64,000 nt of DNA from CANMIH01 sp049116335 (GTDB lineage: Bacteria; Pseudomonadota; Alphaproteobacteria; Rhodobacterales; Rhodobacteraceae): positions 1 to 64,000 of the forward strand of contig JAGDYZ010000011.1 of assembly GCA_049116335.1 (NCBI GenBank), read 5' to 3'. The position numbers and the translations under genes are program-made. The notes beneath the pieces were generated by a model, which ran no database searches, was not told the origin of the DNA, and worked only from the letters and a program-made list of their open reading frames with translations. This document shows, piece by piece, positions 59,840 through 64,000 of this stretch (position 1 is the stretch's first letter; each line of letters opens with the position of its first letter).

Positions 59840-60742
59840 ATGACAGAAGTGCAGCGCGGTCACATTGCCATGTTGGGGTTTGCCATCATGGTTTCGGGAT
59901 CTTTTTCCCTTGGCGGGATGGCTGCGCCTTTTGTCGATCCTGCTGCGCTGAACGCGGTGCGGTTTGTAATTGCCGCGTCGGTTATGGGGGCGGCGGTCTG
60001 GATTACAGGGGGGATCACACGACAGGTTTTTGAGGCCCCCTGGCGCTACTTTGCTTTGGCGGGGCTGTTTGCCTTCTATTTCGTCACAATGTTCGAAGGG
60101 CTCAAAACCGCTGAGCCCGTAAGCATGGCGGCGGTCTTCACACTGAATCCCGCGCTGACGGCCGTTCTCAGTTATCTGTTGTTGCGGCAGCTCACGACTA
60201 TGCGCATGGCTCTTGCCATTGCGGTTGGTGGTGTTGGGGCCCTTTGGGTCATTTTCCGAGCTGATATCTCGGCGGTGATGGCTTTTGAACCCGGCCGCGG
60301 TGAGGCGATCTATTTCTGGGGCTGTATCGCACATGCCCTCTATTCCCCGTTGTTGCGCAAACTTAATCGGGGTGAGCCTGCTTTGGCCTTCACCGCGGGT
60401 ATACTGGTGGCGGGAGCTATCATCCTGACGGTGATCGGAGCGCCGGCGATTTTGGCGACCAACTGGTTGGCGCTGCCGGGAATCGTATGGATGACGATTT
60501 TCTACACCGCACTCATTGCCACCGCGCTGACATTTCTGGTGATCCGCTATGCGACGCTGCGCCTGCCATCTGCCAAGGTCATGGCCTACACTTATATCGT
60601 GCCAAACTTTGTTATTCTGTGGGAGTTGGCGCTGGGGCAATCGGTGCCATCGGCTTTGATCCTGCCGGGGGTGGTCTTAACCGCATTGTCTTTGTTGATG
60701 CTGTTGAAAGATGAAGAGCGCGCCGAGCCCGTGCCGGGATAA
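59840..60742 (+). CDS. DMT/EamA family transporter
   Basis: A 300-residue inner-membrane protein with about ten membrane spans arranged as two EamA halves: MAAPFVDPAALNAVRFVIAA in the first, ALTFLVIRYATLRLPSAKVM in the second. Such proteins usually export amino acids or other small metabolites. It follows the LysR gene by 16 bases, so co-expression is likely. The substrate is unknown. Confidence 0.9.
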   Translation: MTEVQRGHIAMLGFAIMVSGSFSLGGMAAPFVDPAALNAVRFVIAASVMGAAVWITGGITRQVFEAPWRYFALAGLFAFYFVTMFEGLKTAEPVSMAAVFTLNPALTAVLSYLLLRQLTTMRMALAIAVGGVGALWVIFRADISAVMAFEPGRGEAIYFWGCIAHALYSPLLRKLNRGEPALAFTAGILVAGAIILTVIGAPAILATNWLALPGIVWMTIFYTALIATALTFLVIRYATLRLPSAKVMAYTYIVPNFVILWELALGQSVPSALILPGVVLTALSLLMLLKDEERAEPVPG

Positions 60743-60752
60743 GGTCCCTATA

Positions 60753-61079
60753 TTAGCTTTCGTCAAGTTCCTGTTCGAGGAACTTTTCAAATGCATCCAG
60801 ATTGATGGCTTCGAACTCGCCAAAACTCTGCATCCAGACCGAAGCTTCCCGCAGGGCGTCAGGTTCCAACTTGCACCACTTCACCCGTCCGCGTTTTTCC
60901 TGACTGATCAATCCGGCCGCCGCAAGGATCGTCAGATGTTTGGAAATGGCGGCCAAAGACATCTCAAAGGGATCGGCCACATCTGTTACGGCCATATCAT
61001 CCTCAAGCAGCATTGATAGGATGCGGCGGCGGGTTGGGTCGGCCAGTGCGGCGAATATGGTGTCGAGTGAGGCTTGCAT
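60753..61079 (-). CDS. ArsR family transcriptional regulator
   Basis: A 108-residue winged-helix repressor: IFAALADPTRRRILSMLLED, then MSLAAISKHLTILAAAGLIS and KRGRVKWCKLEP. Only one cysteine is present, so the two-thiol sensors of SqrR/BigR and the CxC metal site of ArsR are absent; it fits the SdpR-like group better. Target and effector are unknown. It converges on the DMT gene. Confidence 0.9.
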   Translation of the reverse strand: MQASLDTIFAALADPTRRRILSMLLEDDMAVTDVADPFEMSLAAISKHLTILAAAGLISQEKRGRVKWCKLEPDALREASVWMQSFGEFEAINLDAFEKFLEQELDES

Positions 61080-61118
61080 TGCTCAGAGACATAGCCTGCG
61101 TCATCTGAAAGGGGAAGG

Positions 61119-61343
61119 TCACAGGCGTGGATGTATGAAGGGATCCTCCGAGGGCAGGCGTAGGTTTCGCCAGGCTTGTTGATGCTGCGTCAGGCCAATA
61201 TCTTTGGCCATTCTGTCATTCACCTTAGGAGCATCGTACCATGGTGTGCGAAACAAGGCACGGAGGGGCGTGGAGATAAACGTCAGACGGCGGACAAAAC
61301 GAGACCGCTCACGCTGGGGCGTGTTTAATGAAAAAAGTGTCAT
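61119..61343 (-). CDS. DUF1127 family small protein
   Basis: A 74-residue protein with an Arg-rich N-terminal half and the family core VNDRMAKDIGLTQHQ (usually L-D-R-L-L-x-D-I-G-L). Related small proteins bind RNA or affect phosphate and stress responses in other alphaproteobacteria. It is divergent from the following LysR gene, with 97 bases between. Confidence 0.75.
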   Translation of the reverse strand: MTLFSLNTPQRERSRFVRRLTFISTPLRALFRTPWYDAPKVNDRMAKDIGLTQHQQAWRNLRLPSEDPFIHPRL

Positions 61344-61440
61344 GTCGGGGGCCTTTGTTGGGATTGCTCCAATCTATCTCGTCGATTTTTTCTTCACAAA
61401 TGCCAAGAATTGAGGATTTATGTGCTAAAAAGGCACGGAA

Positions 61441-62328
61441 ATGACGCGACCTCTTCCTCCTCTGAATGCTCTGCGCGCCTTTGAGGCCGCAGGACGCCAC
61501 GAAAACTTTAGCCGTGCAGCCGAGGAACTTGGCGTGGCGCATTCCGCGATAAGCCGCCATGTCAGAGGCTTGGAACATCGCTTGGGCGTGCAGCTGTTTC
61601 GCGATTTAAGGCGCGGCGTAGAACTCACGTCAGACGGGCAGGGCTATCTGGCGCGCATTACACCCGCTCTCGATGCGATTTCTGAAGCAACGGATGAGGT
61701 GGGCGGGGTGCCCGAAGGGCGAGTGACAATCAGCAGCGAACCTCTGTTTGCTCAAAAGGTTCTCATGCCACGATTATCCTCGCTCTATGATGCGTTCCCT
61801 GAGATAGATCTGCGCATCGAGGCCACAACCAATCTTGCTGATATGACGCGATACGAGGCGGATCTTGCGGTGCGCTTTGCCCATCGCGGTGTTCTGGATG
61901 TGCCATCCGAGCTGCTCAGCGACAGACCGCTTTACCCATTCGCTGCACCAACTTTGCGCCCGGAAGGGTGGACAGAGCCTGATCAACTTCTTGCCTACCG
62001 TAGGTATGTCGAAAGGGATGGAGATACATGGGCCCGGTGGGCGCGGCTTGCCGGAAGTGATGGGCATTTCGATGCCCCGGCGTGGCGATTGGAAACACGC
62101 ATGTCTCTCGATGCTGCCATTCTTGGGTTGGGTGTCTATCTCGGCTCCGAGGAATGTGTGGCGGATGATCTGCGTACGGGGCGGCTGGTGCGCTGCTTCG
62201 ACATCGGTCTGGCCGATGGCGCCTATCATCTCGTTCCTCGAGAAGGGGGCATGCGGCGTAAGGCGGTGCGCGCAACTTACACCTGGCTGATGGAGGGAAC
62301 CGAAGCATTCCGCAGCGTCTCAGAGTAA
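61441..62328 (+). CDS. LysR-type regulator, GcvA-like
   Basis: A 295-residue LTTR starting MTRPLPPLNALRAFEAAGRH, the usual GcvA-type N-terminus, with ENFSRAAEELGVAHSAISRH and RGLEHRLGVQLFRDLRRGVE as the helix-turn-helix. The C-terminal half contains EIDLRIEATTNLADMTRYEA and GLGVYLGSEECVADDL. It is divergent from the DUF1127 gene, a common arrangement for LTTR targets. The effector is unknown. Confidence 0.92.
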   Translation: MTRPLPPLNALRAFEAAGRHENFSRAAEELGVAHSAISRHVRGLEHRLGVQLFRDLRRGVELTSDGQGYLARITPALDAISEATDEVGGVPEGRVTISSEPLFAQKVLMPRLSSLYDAFPEIDLRIEATTNLADMTRYEADLAVRFAHRGVLDVPSELLSDRPLYPFAAPTLRPEGWTEPDQLLAYRRYVERDGDTWARWARLAGSDGHFDAPAWRLETRMSLDAAILGLGVYLGSEECVADDLRTGRLVRCFDIGLADGAYHLVPREGGMRRKAVRATYTWLMEGTEAFRSVSE

Positions 62329-62528
62329 CTTAACTGTCGGGTTGAATATGCGTTTTCGTCGCCTTTTGCGCAAATATTCCCTGCGACGTAATCACATCAG
62401 TTTTCGGGCGGATGGCAAAACTGTTTGAAAACAAGGCCTTGATGTCGAGAATTTCAAGCTTAACGGCCTGTTGACTCAGAGGCCCCAGCACCTTAGCAAG
62501 CCCGTGAACTCCACTGGGGCGACGTTTC

Positions 62529-62897
62529 GTGAGCGACACCGATCCAAATCGTAAGATGGAAGAGCTCGAAGCTAAGCTCGATGCGATGAAAAAAGCGCAT
62601 CAGCCCGAAAAGGCGCACCAGGAAGAGCACTATTCTCAGGCCAACATGGCCTGGCGCATGGTGACAGAGATGGTGGCTGGTCTTGGGATCGGCTTTGGCA
62701 TCGGATACGGGCTTGACGCGCTTTTGGGCACGACACCGTTTCTTATGGTGCTGTTTACATTGTTGGGCATCGGCGCCGGCATCAACGTGATGCTGCGTAC
62801 CGCGAAAGAGTTCCAACAGAAAGCAAACGCGCCGACGGGCGCAGAAGATATGAGCCCCTCAGGGGCAGGGGACAAAGGGGACGGCAATGGCGACTGA
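62529..62897 (+). CDS. atpI: ATP synthase subunit I (AtpI/AtpZ-like)
   Basis: A 122-residue protein starting at GTG. An N-terminal charged helix (RKMEELEAKLDAMKKA) precedes two membrane spans (MVAGLGIGFGIGYGLDALLG and FLMVLFTLLGIGAGINVM) and a Gly/Pro-rich tail. AtpI assists assembly of the c-ring, and related AtpZ proteins can carry Mg. It overlaps atpB by 11 bases and heads the F0 operon. Confidence 0.88.
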   Translation: MSDTDPNRKMEELEAKLDAMKKAHQPEKAHQEEHYSQANMAWRMVTEMVAGLGIGFGIGYGLDALLGTTPFLMVLFTLLGIGAGINVMLRTAKEFQQKANAPTGAEDMSPSGAGDKGDGNGD

Positions 62898-63657
62898 AAC
62901 GCACGGCGCAGACAAAGCAGCAGAGGCAGGCGGTCTCGTCTTCCATCCGATGGATCAGTTCATCGTTAAGCCGCTGTTTGGCGATGGCGCGGTTGGGATG
63001 TTCACCATCACCAACGTGACCCTGTGGCTGTTCCTCGCAATTGTGACCATCACCATCATGATGGTTGTCGGCACCTCGCGCCGCGCAATCGTTCCCTCGC
63101 GTAGCCAGTCGGTTGCAGAGATGGCTTATGGCTTCATCCACAAAATGGTTGAAGACGTGGCTGGCAAGGACGGTCTGGTGTACTTCCCCTACATCATGAC
63201 CCTGTTCATGTTCATCGTCACCGCCAACTTCCTGGGTCTGATCCCCATGAGCTTCACCACCACCTCGCACTTTGCAGTGACCGTGGTTCTGGCTCTGGCC
63301 GTGTTCCTGACCGTAACCATCCTTGGTTTTGTCAAAAACGGCGCGGGCTTCCTGAGCCTGTTCTGGCCGAGCTCAGCGCCTGCTCCGCTGCGTCCGGTTC
63401 TGGCGATCATCGAACTGATCTCGTACTTCGTGCGCCCGGTCAGCCACTCGATCCGTCTTGCAGGTAACGTTATGGCGGGCCACGCGGTTATCAAAGTGTT
63501 CGCAGGCTTCGCTGCCGTCGCCGCGATCTCACCGCTGACCATCGTCGCGATCACCGCCATGTATGGCTTGGAAATTCTGGTGGCCTTCATTCAGGCCTAC
63601 GTCTTCACCATCCTGACATGCGTCTACCTGAAAGACGCTCTGCACCCGGCGCACTAA
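62887..63657 (+). CDS. atpB: F0F1 ATP synthase subunit a
   Basis: A 256-residue membrane subunit forming the proton half-channels next to the c-ring. Five or six spans are visible; the essential Arg lies in HSIRLAGNVMAGHAVIKVFA, with NFLGLIPMSFTTTSHFAVT and GLEILVAFIQAYVFTILTCV. The N-terminal FHPMDQFIVKPLFGDG is typical of alphaproteobacteria. atpE follows 104 bases later. Confidence 0.96.
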   Translation: MATETHGADKAAEAGGLVFHPMDQFIVKPLFGDGAVGMFTITNVTLWLFLAIVTITIMMVVGTSRRAIVPSRSQSVAEMAYGFIHKMVEDVAGKDGLVYFPYIMTLFMFIVTANFLGLIPMSFTTTSHFAVTVVLALAVFLTVTILGFVKNGAGFLSLFWPSSAPAPLRPVLAIIELISYFVRPVSHSIRLAGNVMAGHAVIKVFAGFAAVAAISPLTIVAITAMYGLEILVAFIQAYVFTILTCVYLKDALHPAH

Positions 63658-63761
63658 ACCGGCGACGCAGGTCACACACAAAGTTACTCGAGCCTGAGGC
63701 AACCTTGGGCTCGCCCGAAACACCAAGAACGCAACTTCCAAAAATCGTAAGGAGATTCACC

Positions 63762-63986
63762 ATGGAAGGTCAACTCGCACACATCGGCGCAGGTCTCGCA
63801 GGTCTGGGTACTGGTCTCGCAGCTCTGGGTGTTGGCAACGTTGCTGCCAACTTCCTGGCCGGCGCACTGCGCAACCCCTCGGCAGCTGCTTCGCAGACTG
63901 CAACTCTCTTCATCGGCATCGCGTTTGCAGAAGCCCTGGGCATCTTCTCGTTCCTGGTTGCTCTGCTGCTGATGTTCGCCGTCTAA
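63762..63986 (+). CDS. atpE: F0F1 ATP synthase subunit c
   Basis: A 74-residue two-helix proteolipid of the rotor ring. The first helix contains HIGAGLAGLGTGLAALGVGN, the loop RNPS, and the second helix the proton-carrying Glu in GIAFAEALGIFSFLVALLL. ATG 63762 has AAGGAG upstream; the longer frame from 63618 is intergenic. The b subunits should follow beyond the window. Confidence 0.97.
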   Translation: MEGQLAHIGAGLAGLGTGLAALGVGNVAANFLAGALRNPSAAASQTATLFIGIAFAEALGIFSFLVALLLMFAV

Positions 63987-64000
63987 TCCACGGAACTTAA

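Noticed and set aside
59789..60640. 283-residue open frame on the minus strand
   Set aside because: Antisense to the DMT transporter gene; low-complexity polar translation with no protein-like pattern.
60753..61079. ArsR gene considered as the SqrR/BigR repressor of the sulfide module
   Set aside because: It has a single cysteine, whereas SqrR-type persulfide sensing needs two, and it lies 14 kb from the module.
62356..62440. 26-residue frame ahead of atpI
   Set aside because: No ribosome site and strongly Arg-biased composition; likely chance.
1..64000. tRNA genes, CRISPR arrays, insertion sequences
   Set aside because: No cloverleaf with a GGTTCGAATCC-like arm, no regularly spaced direct repeats and no transposase or terminal inverted repeats were found by eye.

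Overview
The window looks like chromosome from a Roseobacter-group alphaproteobacterium (Rhodobacteraceae). Supporting signs are moderately high GC, the linked order gpmI-envC-like-ctpA-rppH, the ffh...rpsP-rimM-trmD / rplS-rpmE ribosomal block, DUF1467 beside methylmalonyl-CoA epimerase, DUF2794, DUF6525 and DUF1127 proteins, and a serC-serA pair behind a structured leader. No rRNA, tRNA, CRISPR array, transposase or prophage was recognised. Most of the window is core or conserved chromosome with small accessory pockets.

Layout. 1-0.6 kb: tail of an AT-richer TPR-like gene and two adjacent hairpins. 0.6-8.6 kb: methylmalonyl-CoA epimerase, a lone receiver protein, a DUF1800/DUF1501 exported pair, aspS, and pabC/pabB for folate. 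8.7-16.8 kb: carB, gpmI, envC-like, ctpA, rppH. 16.8-25 kb: two tandem six-cysteine secreted paralogues, an MltB-type transglycosylase, a WYL regulator divergent from a GST, rnr, a GNAT gene and dapE. 25-29.6 kb: two overlapping Hint-domain genes, then a prokaryotic glutamate-receptor-type channel. 29.6-38.5 kb: dapD, a LOG-family gene, asd, a divergent pair of small proteins, carbonic anhydrase, M17 and NlpC/P60 peptidases, and an agmatinase-type ureohydrolase. 38.5-43.5 kb: DUF2794, a PaaX-like regulator, serC-serA, and a ClpP. 43.5-48.5 kb: a sulfide module (SulP transporter, and a sulfurtransferase fused to a type II sulfide:quinone oxidoreductase), each gene preceded by a perfect ATTC-N8-GAAT site, then a class III aminotransferase. 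48.7-58.6 kb: translation block on the minus strand, in transcription order ffh, five tandem GNAT acetyltransferases, chorismate mutase, rpsP, a 44-residue membrane protein, rimM, an unknown membrane protein, trmD, GNAT, then rplS and rpmE. 58.9-62.3 kb: LysR/DMT exporter, ArsR, DUF1127, LysR. 62.5-64 kb: start of the F0 ATP synthase operon (atpI, atpB, atpE).

The most unusual items are: (a) an AT-rich gap at about 49.65-50.15 kb holding a plus-strand RNA candidate with a 12-bp closing stem and a strong intrinsic terminator; (b) a GluR0-like ligand-gated channel without the canonical TVGYG filter; (c) the two SqrR/BigR-type operators of the sulfide module; (d) five GNAT paralogues inside the ffh-rpsP operon; (e) the two Hint genes, one with and one without the catalytic cysteine segment; (f) the six-cysteine secreted pair that recalls an NTR/TIMP layout; and (g) a divergent pair of small proteins sharing a W-RL-G domain.

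All calls come from reading the sequence and translated proteins by eye. No database search, folding program or comparative alignment was run.
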